Assembly (NCBI GenBank): GCA_031277715.1
Contig: JAITLW010000145.1
Location: 1-52,169, forward strand
DNA: 52,169 nt
Direction: 5' to 3'
DNA from: Sphingobacterium sp.
GTDB lineage: Bacteria; Bacteroidota; Bacteroidia; Sphingobacteriales; Sphingobacteriaceae
Shown: positions 35,712 to 44,569 of the stretch, piece by piece
Layout: each line of letters starts with the position of its first letter
Position numbering within the stretch: the first letter of the stretch is position 1
Made by a program: the position numbers and the translations under genes
Notes under the pieces: generated by a model
Databases searched by the model: none
What the model saw: only the letters and a program-made list of their open reading frames with translations
Told to the model about the DNA's origin: nothing

Positions 35712-38576
35712 ATGAAGAGAAGAACATTTTTACAGCAGAGCAGTTTACTTGGTGCCTCATTACTATTGGCTAGGCCTTTCCAGACTTTGGCATCGTCGGG
35801 GTTAGCAGATAAGGATACTTATTATAAGTTGTTTCTGTCTCCGGATGCGGCCTATAGGCCCTTTGTACGGTGGTGGTGGAATGGTAATAAAGTCACTAAG
35901 CAAGAGTTGAGCAGAGAATTGAAACTGTTGAAAGATGTGGGTATAGGAGGAGTTGAAATTAATCCCATTTCGTTTCCCAAGAGAGCCGATGATCTAGGGA
36001 TCCGATCCTTACGGTGGCTAAGTGACGAGTGGGTAGACATGGTGCAATATGCATCCAATGAAGGCAAGAAGGAAGGAATGATTTCCGACCTGATTGTTGG
36101 TTCAGGGTGGCCTTTCGGATCCGAAGAATTGAAGGAAGAAGAAACTGCTCAAGTGGTGTTGGTACACGCTGAGCCAGTCGAGGGACCGATGTTATATCGG
36201 GCCAAACCTTACCACATATTTAGCAATGTGGATCCAGGCGTAACAGATAAGAATACGATGCGCAGCCCGGAGATCATGTCGTTAAAATTGGTCAGAGACC
36301 CGATGGATTCCATCGATAACATAGTCGATTTCTCTTCAGAAATAGGTAAAGACGAAATCGTGATAACTATACCAGAAGGGAAGCATGTTGTATATGCATT
36401 GGTTAGGTTTAGGGCATTTGCATCGGTAATCAATGGTGCTCCGGGTGCTGCGGGATCTATATTAAATCACATGGATCAAAAAGCCGTGAAGAGCTACCTG
36501 CATCGGATGTCTGATAAGATGCAACAACAAATAGGTCCCCTTAAAAACTATGTGAGGGCCTTGTTTACAGATAGTATGGAGCTAGAAGGAAGCAATTGGT
36601 GTGATGATTTTGCCATAGAATTTCAAAAAAGAAGAGGATATGATCTTATGCCTTACCTTCCTTTTATCCTATTCAAAGTTGGGCGCCTAGGTGCTGTTGT
36701 TGACGAAAACTATGGCGCCAAGAAAAGTCCGCAATTAATCGAAACTTTGAATAGGGTCCGTTTTGACTATGAGTTTACGAAAGCCTGCCTGCTCAAAGAA
36801 CGTTTTACAGATACTTATACCAGCTGGTGTAGAGAGCTAGGCGTCAAGTCTCGTGCACAAGCTTATGGAAGAGGCTTCTTCCCATTAGAAAGTAGTCTGG
36901 ACTATGATATTCCTGAAGGGGAGTCATGGACGACAAATTACCTCCGTCACAAACTGGGAGAGGAAATGTCCAATGAAGATTACCGTAGAGGCAGAGGCTA
37001 TACAATGATCGACAAGTATGTCTCTTCTGCCGCACATTTGAAAGGCAAAAGAGTCGTTAGTTGTGAAGAAATGACCAATACCTATCTTGTTTTTAATGCA
37101 ACACTAGAGCTTCTCAAATTAGGCTCCGATCAGAGTGCTATGACGGGCATTACCCATTCTATATGGCATGGGTTTAATTACTCGCCCAAAGAAGCTGCAT
37201 TTCCTGGCTGGATACAGTATGGTTCCTTTTATAATGAGCGTAATAATTGGTGGCCTTATTTTAAATACCTAAATAATTATAAAGCAAGGTTGTCATCGCA
37301 ATTACAGAATGCAGATTATTTTGCTGATATCGCGATACTACCAGCCAACTATGACCTCTGGTCAGAAAATGGTGTACAGACAGACCCTTTTCCAGAAAAG
37401 CTGAATGTTCCCTATACCTCTATGCTGTGGGAAGCCATCAATAAAAACGGTGGAAACGCCGATTATATAACGGAGATCATTCTGCAGGACTGTCAGGTGG
37501 AAAACGCATCTCTGCGATATGGTAATAGACGTTACTCCGTACTGTTTTTACCAGGACTAAAGCGTATGACCCTGACCGCAATGCAGAAAATCTTGCAATT
37601 TGTGAAAGGGGGCGGTCGCGTATTTGCAATAGAAACGGTTCCTGAAAAATCATTAGGATTGCATCAATCGCAAGTACATGATGCCGAGATACAGGCTGTA
37701 CTCCAACAGCTAAGACAGTATCCGCAGCAGTTTGTTACGGTAAAGAAACCTGTTGATAACAATTTTATCGATTGGTACAGCGACCTTTTGAAAAGCCATC
37801 GTCTTCCAGGTTACTTGAGTGTCTCTAAAACAGACCCCTATGTAATGCAGATGCGTTACAAGCGAGATGATGGCACTGAGTTCTATTTTATTCAAAATGC
37901 ACACAAATTCAATAGTTGCCAATGGAGTTGCACTTTTTTAGCTCCAGAACTTCAGAAACTTCAATGTTGGTTTTGGAATTTAGATACAGGAGAGCGCTAT
38001 AAAGTGAGCCTTGAAAAGAACATGGACCTGTCATTAGATCTAGGTCCTACCGATTCTCTTTTATTCGTGTTTGATAGAAATAAAACAGGAGAAACTTGGA
38101 AACCTCTCCCTACATCCGGAAAAAATGAACAAGCATTGGATCAACAGTGGGATCTAGAACTTAAACATGGCCAAGAATTGACTTCAAATACACTCAAGTT
38201 GAACAATCTAGTTGATTTCAAAGATGATGAGCGGTTGGTTTCTTTCTCTGGTGAAGCTATCTACAAAAAGACGATCGCTTGGTCTGGAAGTACTAAGGCG
38301 GTGTTAAACTTGGGAAAGGTTGCAGGTATATCCGAGTTATTTGTCAACGGTCGATCAGCAGGAGTCAAATGGTACGGTAGACGTCTGTATGACTTGTCTT
38401 CCTTACTTATACAAGGTACGAATAATTTAGAAGTTCGTGTCACTACGACAATGGGAAACTATTTAAAAACATTAGTAAATAATGAAAATGCACAGTATTG
38501 GGTCAATAGAAAGGGACGCGAACAAGATATTCAATCTATGGGACTTATTGGACCAGTAACACTATATACAATTTAG
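35712..38576 (+). CDS. GH106 alpha-L-rhamnosidase
   Basis: A 954-residue enzyme of glycoside hydrolase family 106, calcium-dependent exo-alpha-L-rhamnosidases acting on pectic and other plant glycans. The N-terminal catalytic half carries the family pattern VRWWWNGNKVTKQELSREL and GIGGVEINP, then FTDSMELEG. The C-terminal half contains beta domains with a terminal galactose-binding-like/GH2-type fold (AGISELFVNGRSAG). A signal sequence beginning MKRRTFLQQSS has a twin-arginine look. It is the only rhamnosidase in the window and the enzyme that supplies L-rhamnose to the adjacent rha genes. Confidence 0.88.
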   Translation: MKRRTFLQQSSLLGASLLLARPFQTLASSGLADKDTYYKLFLSPDAAYRPFVRWWWNGNKVTKQELSRELKLLKDVGIGGVEINPISFPKRADDLGIRSLRWLSDEWVDMVQYASNEGKKEGMISDLIVGSGWPFGSEELKEEETAQVVLVHAEPVEGPMLYRAKPYHIFSNVDPGVTDKNTMRSPEIMSLKLVRDPMDSIDNIVDFSSEIGKDEIVITIPEGKHVVYALVRFRAFASVINGAPGAAGSILNHMDQKAVKSYLHRMSDKMQQQIGPLKNYVRALFTDSMELEGSNWCDDFAIEFQKRRGYDLMPYLPFILFKVGRLGAVVDENYGAKKSPQLIETLNRVRFDYEFTKACLLKERFTDTYTSWCRELGVKSRAQAYGRGFFPLESSLDYDIPEGESWTTNYLRHKLGEEMSNEDYRRGRGYTMIDKYVSSAAHLKGKRVVSCEEMTNTYLVFNATLELLKLGSDQSAMTGITHSIWHGFNYSPKEAAFPGWIQYGSFYNERNNWWPYFKYLNNYKARLSSQLQNADYFADIAILPANYDLWSENGVQTDPFPEKLNVPYTSMLWEAINKNGGNADYITEIILQDCQVENASLRYGNRRYSVLFLPGLKRMTLTAMQKILQFVKGGGRVFAIETVPEKSLGLHQSQVHDAEIQAVLQQLRQYPQQFVTVKKPVDNNFIDWYSDLLKSHRLPGYLSVSKTDPYVMQMRYKRDDGTEFYFIQNAHKFNSCQWSCTFLAPELQKLQCWFWNLDTGERYKVSLEKNMDLSLDLGPTDSLLFVFDRNKTGETWKPLPTSGKNEQALDQQWDLELKHGQELTSNTLKLNNLVDFKDDERLVSFSGEAIYKKTIAWSGSTKAVLNLGKVAGISELFVNGRSAGVKWYGRRLYDLSSLLIQGTNNLEVRVTTTMGNYLKTLVNNENAQYWVNRKGREQDIQSMGLIGPVTLYTI

Positions 38577-38579
38577 ATT

Positions 38580-40064
38580 ATGAACCTATTAAGAACACTT
38601 TTTTTACTGTTTCTATCTTTCGTATACGGAGCAGTATCTGCTCAGGACTATAAGGTCTCTGATTTTGGTATCAATGGCGACGGTCGGGTCCTAAATACAC
38701 GATCTATTCAGGCCGCGATTGATTTTCTTACCAATAAAGGAGGGGGAACTCTAGTGTTTACCCCAGGCAATTATGTAACTGGATCCATTTATTTGAAATC
38801 TAATGTCACCTTACATTTGGAAGAGGGGGCGCACCTATTAGGATCAAATAATCCATTTGATTATGTCAAGGATAGCGTTGTCAACTGGCAGTCGATGATT
38901 TTTGCCATTAGACAGGAGAACATTGGGATTGTCGGCAAAGGAACTATCAATGGTCGAGGATTCCAGACCGCTGTCAATGCTGTAGAAAATGTACATAAAG
39001 GTATTGTTCAGGATGAGTTGAAGTTAGATCGTTTAAGGGAGTGGAACCGGCCTGAAAACATATATTTCAGAGAATGTAAGAATGTCCTGATTAAAGATAT
39101 TACACTTCGAGATCCTGCTAGTTGGAACCAAACCTATGATCAATGTGATGGGTTACATGTAGAGGGAATCTATGTAGATAGCAAATCCTATTGGAACAAC
39201 GATGGAATCGATGTCGTAGACTGTAAGAATGTAGTTATTAAGAATTCATTTTTTGATGTAGCTGATGATGCTATTTGTTTTAAATCACATGATCCCAATG
39301 GCGTTTGTGAAAATGTATTGGTAGAGAACTGTACGGCACGCTCCAGCGCTAGTGCGCTTAAGTTTGGAACTGTATCTAGAGGTGGTTTTCGGAATTTTGT
39401 CGTTAGAAATTTGGTCGTCTATGATACCTATCGGTCTGCAATTACCTTCGCCGCAGTAGACGGAGGTTTTGTCGAAAATATATTGGTCGATGGGGTGAGA
39501 AGTATCAACACTGGGAATGTGATTTTTTTAAGAATTGGAGACCGTTGGAGCAAAGGGCGTAAACCTTCCATGAAAAATGTAACCATAAAAAATGTATATG
39601 CTGAAGTTCCGTTGAATAAACCTGATTTAGGATATAATTACGAAGGTCCTATTGAAGATATGCCACGTAATATTTCTCCCGCCAGTATCATTGGTCTTCC
39701 AGAATATAAGATTGAAAATGTTAATCTAGAAAATATTGAATTTGTTTACCCTGGAGGGGGAAACCCACTATTTGCGCATCGGGGATTAGATGCACAGTCA
39801 TTGGAGGGTATACCCGAAATGCCAGCCGCTTATCCTGAATTTTCTCAGTTCAAGGAATTACCAGCTTGGGGGCTTTATATCAGACATGCCAAGGATATTA
39901 ACCTGAAAAATATCAAATTCACAATCCAAAAAGAAGATTATCGTCCAGCTATTGTGGCGGATGATCTACAAGGCGGAAACTGGCAATTTAAAGCTTTTCT
40001 AAATGATCAGGCTTTGGAGAAGAGTTATCATATTCATAACTCGACTAATGTAAACGTTAAATAA
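38580..40064 (+). CDS. GH28 glycoside hydrolase (polygalacturonase family), first copy
   Basis: A secreted right-handed beta-helix enzyme of family GH28, which hydrolyses alpha-galacturonic acid linkages in pectic chains. A signal peptide (ending AVSAQ) precedes a pectate-lyase-like N-terminus (GINGDGRVLNTRSIQ). Catalytic aspartates are visible in WNNDGIDVVDC and ADDAICFKSH, followed by SSASALKFGT. The usual GHG segment is replaced by SSASALKFG, as in rhamnogalacturonase or exo-type subfamilies. Its 494 residues are normal. It starts 3 bases after the GH106 stop. A close paralogue follows two genes downstream. Confidence 0.9.
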   Translation: MNLLRTLFLLFLSFVYGAVSAQDYKVSDFGINGDGRVLNTRSIQAAIDFLTNKGGGTLVFTPGNYVTGSIYLKSNVTLHLEEGAHLLGSNNPFDYVKDSVVNWQSMIFAIRQENIGIVGKGTINGRGFQTAVNAVENVHKGIVQDELKLDRLREWNRPENIYFRECKNVLIKDITLRDPASWNQTYDQCDGLHVEGIYVDSKSYWNNDGIDVVDCKNVVIKNSFFDVADDAICFKSHDPNGVCENVLVENCTARSSASALKFGTVSRGGFRNFVVRNLVVYDTYRSAITFAAVDGGFVENILVDGVRSINTGNVIFLRIGDRWSKGRKPSMKNVTIKNVYAEVPLNKPDLGYNYEGPIEDMPRNISPASIIGLPEYKIENVNLENIEFVYPGGGNPLFAHRGLDAQSLEGIPEMPAAYPEFSQFKELPAWGLYIRHAKDINLKNIKFTIQKEDYRPAIVADDLQGGNWQFKAFLNDQALEKSYHIHNSTNVNVK

Positions 40065-40073
40065 AAGGAGATT

Positions 40074-40799
40074 ATGAAAATATATATTAGTGCATTCGTT
40101 TTTATTCTGTGGAGCATACAGGTATCTGCTCAGGATTTCAATGCATCCCTTTTTGGGTGTAAATCAGATGGTGTGACCAATAATGTAGGTTCTATACAAT
40201 ATGCAATAGATTACATTGCTAAAAAAGGTGGTGGTACCCTACATTTTTATGTGGGGCGCTATGTGACCAGCGGTTTTTCATTAAAGTCTAACGTCCATAT
40301 TGAACTTCATGAAGGTGCCGTTCTGGTTGGTAGTTCAAATATCTATGACTATCAGCAGATCGATGGGAGATATACGCTGATATCAGGCGTGGGACAGCAG
40401 AATATTCAGATCAAAGGTTTGGGAGTGATCGATGGACAATCTAAAGCCTTGGCTTTACATGTTCGTTCATTGAAAGAAAAAGGACTACTGAGTTCTGAAT
40501 TTGCAATGGATAAGGTTTCTCAACTGTATTTTTCAAAAACGAGCAATATTGCAATAGAGGGAATTATGCAAATTAATAGCCTGGGAGCTCTAAATTCCTT
40601 TGTCGACTGCCAATCTATAAAGTTAAGGAAACTTGAAATCAATAGTCCGCAGAGCAATGCCGTGGTGTTGTTGAATTCTTCTCAGGTTAATTTATCGGAT
40701 TTGTTCTTTAAATCTACCAAGCAAGCATTGGTACAAGAAGGTACAAATTCCAATGTTTTAAAAACGAATTGCCTATTAGCAAACGGCAAGTCCATTTAA
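40074..40799 (+). CDS. Truncated GH28-like beta-helix protein lacking catalytic residues
   Basis: A 241-residue protein that aligns with the first half of its two GH28 neighbours: signal peptide (ending VSAQ), DFNASLFGCKSDG, GGGTLHFYVGRYVTSG and GAVLVGSSNIYDY are all shared. In the region where the paralogues have WNNDGID and ADDAIC it reads SNAVVLL and TKQALV, so the catalytic aspartates are gone, and the chain stops soon after. The frame is open from a good start (AAGGAG upstream) to the stop, so this is not an obvious recent frameshift. It may be a dead paralogue kept as a binding protein, or a decaying duplicate. Confidence 0.8.
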   Translation: MKIYISAFVFILWSIQVSAQDFNASLFGCKSDGVTNNVGSIQYAIDYIAKKGGGTLHFYVGRYVTSGFSLKSNVHIELHEGAVLVGSSNIYDYQQIDGRYTLISGVGQQNIQIKGLGVIDGQSKALALHVRSLKEKGLLSSEFAMDKVSQLYFSKTSNIAIEGIMQINSLGALNSFVDCQSIKLRKLEINSPQSNAVVLLNSSQVNLSDLFFKSTKQALVQEGTNSNVLKTNCLLANGKSI

Positions 40800-40808
40800 C
40801 GTATAACT

Positions 40809-42275
40809 ATGAAAATCAGGTTCGCACTACTGACATTTTTGTCTTTCATACTCGTCAACTTTGTGTCGGCGAAAGAATATAATGCATCACTATTTGGCAT
40901 TAAATCCAATGGTACGACGCTCAACACAACTTCCATCCAGAAAGCTATAGACTTTATCCATGAACAGGGTGGAGGGACGCTTCGTTTTTTTGTAGGTAGG
41001 TACCTTACAGGAACTATTATTTTAAAAGAGAATGTACATATTAAGCTGGAAGAAGGAGCAATATTGGTTGGGTCAACAAATATTTATGATTATAATATAG
41101 AGACACCCAATTGCGCGTTAGTTTACGCAAACAAAGCCAATAATATTTCTATTCGGGGCAAGGGGGTAATTGACGGGCAAGGGCGTGATTTAGCTTATAA
41201 TCTGTTAGGGCAGATTCATAGTGGAATTATTAAAGACCCATTGGACTACGACCGTCCTCGTAACAGAAGGCCTAAAGCTATTTATTTTAGAGAATGTGAA
41301 AATGTAGCCATTCATAGTATTACCATTAAAAATGCAGCAGATTGGGTACAGGTCTATGATCAATGTGTTAATACGGTTGTGGATAGCATCACGGTAGATA
41401 GCAAAGCCTTTTGGAACAATGACGGAATTGACATTGTTGACTGTAAGAATTTCAAGTTGCTTAATTCATTTATTGACGCTGCCGATGATGCGATTTGTTT
41501 GAAATCTCACGATGCGACCAAGCGTTGTGAGAATATAGAGATTCGGAATTGTGTAGGTCGATCAAGTGCTAATGGTATAAAGTTTGGGACAGTCTCTGCA
41601 GGTGGTTATAAAAATGTAAGGATTATTAATAATAAGATTTACGACACCTTCCGTTCTGTTTTTACAATAGCCACTCCGGATGGAGGTATCGTTGAAGATA
41701 TCGTGGTCGACAGTTTGCAGGGAATCAATGTCGGTAATCCCTTTTATTTGAGGATAGGTGCCCGTTGGAATAAGGGGCGGGAGGGGGCTATTCGAAATAT
41801 CCTTATTCAAAATGTAAAAGTAGAAGTTTCTAAGGATAAACCGGATATCGGTTATGATTATGAAGGACCAGTAGAAGATTACCCTAGAAATATGTCCCCT
41901 TCAGGTATTGTGGGCCTCAAGAATGTTCCTATTGCTGACGTTACATTTCGTAATATAGAATTGGTTTACCCAGGTGATGCCAATCCTCATTATGCTTATC
42001 GTGGCACTACTAAGGCCGCACTGGATAGTATTCCAGAGATGGAGAATTCCTATCCTGAATTTTCACAGTTCAAAGAGCTTCCCGCTTGGGGATTTTTTGT
42101 GCGGCATGCCAAGAATATTAAATTTGAAAATGTAACGCTAACACTGAAAGAGAGTGATTATAGACCAGCATTTGTTTTTGACGATGTTCAGGGGTTTAAT
42201 TTGAGTGGAATTAAGTACCTGGGCGCAAAAACTAAGAAAGAAGTCGTTGCTAACAATTCAAAACGTGAAAAGTAA
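40809..42275 (+). CDS. GH28 glycoside hydrolase (polygalacturonase family), second copy
   Basis: Complete 488-residue GH28 enzyme with signal peptide (ending VSAK). Catalytic motifs are WNNDGIDIVDC and ADDAICLKSH, followed by SSANGIKFGT. It is a clear tandem paralogue of the gene at 38580, sharing for example FRECENVAI, IGYDYEGPVEDYPRN and YPEFSQFKELPAWG with small changes. Two distinct copies suggest division of labour over linkages or side-chain patterns. Its stop codon overlaps the start of the GH92 gene by one base (TAATG). Confidence 0.9.
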   Translation: MKIRFALLTFLSFILVNFVSAKEYNASLFGIKSNGTTLNTTSIQKAIDFIHEQGGGTLRFFVGRYLTGTIILKENVHIKLEEGAILVGSTNIYDYNIETPNCALVYANKANNISIRGKGVIDGQGRDLAYNLLGQIHSGIIKDPLDYDRPRNRRPKAIYFRECENVAIHSITIKNAADWVQVYDQCVNTVVDSITVDSKAFWNNDGIDIVDCKNFKLLNSFIDAADDAICLKSHDATKRCENIEIRNCVGRSSANGIKFGTVSAGGYKNVRIINNKIYDTFRSVFTIATPDGGIVEDIVVDSLQGINVGNPFYLRIGARWNKGREGAIRNILIQNVKVEVSKDKPDIGYDYEGPVEDYPRNMSPSGIVGLKNVPIADVTFRNIELVYPGDANPHYAYRGTTKAALDSIPEMENSYPEFSQFKELPAWGFFVRHAKNIKFENVTLTLKESDYRPAFVFDDVQGFNLSGIKYLGAKTKKEVVANNSKREK

Positions 42276-44563
42276 TGAAGAAACTCTTATTCTTTATATC
42301 GGTAGGATTATTTTCCATTGTTACAGCCCATGGGCAGAAGAAACCTGTTGATTACGTAAATCCTTTTATAGGAACAGCCAAGATGGGACACACCTATCCA
42401 GGTGCTACGGTACCATTTGGTGCCATACAGCTCAGCCCAGAGACAGACACCTTGTCTTATGTTTTCAATGGAAAGTATAATAAGGATGTATATCGGTATT
42501 GTGCCGGATATCAGTATGACGACCCTACAATTGTAGGATTCAGCCATACGCACTTTAGCGGTACAGGGCACTCTGACTTAGGTGATTTCTTAATCATGCC
42601 TACCGTTGGCGCCTTACAGTTGAATCCGGGAACAGCAGACAAGCCTGGCTCAGGGTACCGGAGTCGATACAGTCACCAGCATGAAAAAGCAAGTCCGAAT
42701 TATTATCAGGTGTACCTGTCCGATTATGGTATAAATGCTGAACTGACGGCAACAGAGCGTGTAGGGGTACACCGTTACACTTTTCCAAAATCTGATCAGT
42801 CACATTTGATCGTAGATCTTATGGCTGGTATCTATAACTATCCCGAAAAGAATGTCTGGACCGTGGTGCGTGTGGTTAATGATACCCTAATTACAGGTTA
42901 CAGACAGACCAATGGTTGGGCAAGGACACGTACTGTTTATTTTGCGATGTCACTATCTAAACCTTTCAAATCCTATGGCAGTGCCACTCCTGACAAGGAG
43001 ACTGTCTATAAAGGATTCTGGCGCAAGTTTAACCAACGCAATAATTTCCCAGACTTAGCTAGTGCGAATCTCAAATTATACTTCGACTTTGATACAGAGG
43101 ATCAAGAGCAGATCATTGTTAAATTAGCCATATCGCCGGTTAGTCAAAAGAACGCTCTCGAGAATCTACAGCAGGAAGCAGCGCCCTATAGCTTTGATCA
43201 GCTATGGAATAGTGGACGGGACAAATGGTCGAAAGAATTGGAGAAGATTAGTATCGAAACGGTATCTGACGATGATAAGGTGAATTTTTACACCTCGTTG
43301 TACCATACTTTTCTAGGTCCTACACTTTATATGGACCATAATCGGGAGTATAAAGGCCTAGATCAAGATGTACATCGTGCGCAGGGGTTTACGAACTATA
43401 CAACGTTCTCTTTGTGGGATACCTATCGAGCATTGCATCCATTTTTTAATATTGTCCAGCCTCAGCGTAATGCAGATATGGTGAGTTCGATGATGCAACA
43501 TTATAATCAGAGTGTATTGGGCATGTTGCCTATCTGGTCCCATTATGCAAATGATAACTGGTGTATGAGTGGTTATCACAGTGTTTCAGTTATTGCCGAT
43601 GCGATTTTGAAGGGGACTTATAAAGGTGATGCAGAGCAGGCTTTGGAAGCTTGTGTTAGGACATCACAACGACGGGATTTCGAGGGGATAGGTGCTTACA
43701 CCGATTTAGGATATATCCCTGCAGAATCCAATAGCAACTCGGTATCCAGTACATTAGAGTATGCTTATGATGATTGGTGCATTGCGCAACTTGCCAAAAA
43801 AATAGGTAAAGACGATATTTATCAGACTTATATCAAACGCTCTCAAAACTGGAAAAATGTATTCGATAGCACTATTGGTTTTATGCGTCCTAAAGATGCT
43901 ATGGGTAATTTTGTTGCCAATTTTGATGTTCTAGATACCCACGGACAGGGATTTATCGAAGGTAATTCATGGAATTACAGCTTGTTCATACCCCATGATC
44001 CGATGTCTTTAGTTCGTATTTATGGAGGTGATAAGAAGTTTATTACCCATTTAGATTCGCTATTTGAGATGCACCTGCCGGACGAGTTTTTCGAAAATAC
44101 AGAAGACATCACTAGAGAGGGCATTATTGGGAATTACGTGCATGGTAATGAGCCTTCTCATCATGTTGTATATTTATATAACTACGCTGGCGCACCACAT
44201 AAGACCCAGAAACGGGTACGGGATATTATACAGCGTATGTATAGACCTACGCCCGATGGCCTTGGCGGTAACGATGATTGTGGACAGATGAGTGCCTGGT
44301 ACCTTTTTGGAGCACTTGGTTTTTACCCATTATCACCAGGAGCAACGACGTATGATATAGGAAGCCCCGTTGTAAAGCGTGCTGTATTACATTTGGATAA
44401 TGGGCGTAAATTTGAGATTGTCGCTCATAACCAGGGAGCACAGAATGTCTTTGTAAAGCAGGTGATGTTGAACGGGAAGAAAATCGACAACTGGAAAATC
44501 GATCATCAGGACATTATGAATGGGGGGAAATTGGAATATTTTATGACAGCCAAAAGAAAGTAG
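42275..44563 (+). CDS. GH92 alpha-mannosidase
   Basis: Calcium-dependent exo-acting alpha-mannosidase of family GH92, 762 residues with signal peptide (ending AHGQ). Family signatures are VNPFIGTAKMGHTYPGATVPFG at the N-terminus, FSHTHFSGTGHSDLGD, the probable catalytic acid in QGFIEGNSWNY and the conserved GNDDCGQMSAW near the C-terminus. GH92 members remove alpha-linked mannose from N-glycans, mannans or mannosyl-phosphate groups. Its place beside GH106 and GH28 implies that the target glycan also carries mannose. It is translationally coupled to the second GH28. Confidence 0.95.
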   Translation: MKKLLFFISVGLFSIVTAHGQKKPVDYVNPFIGTAKMGHTYPGATVPFGAIQLSPETDTLSYVFNGKYNKDVYRYCAGYQYDDPTIVGFSHTHFSGTGHSDLGDFLIMPTVGALQLNPGTADKPGSGYRSRYSHQHEKASPNYYQVYLSDYGINAELTATERVGVHRYTFPKSDQSHLIVDLMAGIYNYPEKNVWTVVRVVNDTLITGYRQTNGWARTRTVYFAMSLSKPFKSYGSATPDKETVYKGFWRKFNQRNNFPDLASANLKLYFDFDTEDQEQIIVKLAISPVSQKNALENLQQEAAPYSFDQLWNSGRDKWSKELEKISIETVSDDDKVNFYTSLYHTFLGPTLYMDHNREYKGLDQDVHRAQGFTNYTTFSLWDTYRALHPFFNIVQPQRNADMVSSMMQHYNQSVLGMLPIWSHYANDNWCMSGYHSVSVIADAILKGTYKGDAEQALEACVRTSQRRDFEGIGAYTDLGYIPAESNSNSVSSTLEYAYDDWCIAQLAKKIGKDDIYQTYIKRSQNWKNVFDSTIGFMRPKDAMGNFVANFDVLDTHGQGFIEGNSWNYSLFIPHDPMSLVRIYGGDKKFITHLDSLFEMHLPDEFFENTEDITREGIIGNYVHGNEPSHHVVYLYNYAGAPHKTQKRVRDIIQRMYRPTPDGLGGNDDCGQMSAWYLFGALGFYPLSPGATTYDIGSPVVKRAVLHLDNGRKFEIVAHNQGAQNVFVKQVMLNGKKIDNWKIDHQDIMNGGKLEYFMTAKRK

Positions 44564-44569
44564 CAAAGA

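Noticed and set aside
35712-38576. Assignment as a GH78 or GH2 enzyme
   Set aside because: The VRWWWNG and GGVEINP motifs and length fit GH106; the C-terminal GH2-like sugar-binding fold is a usual accessory domain.
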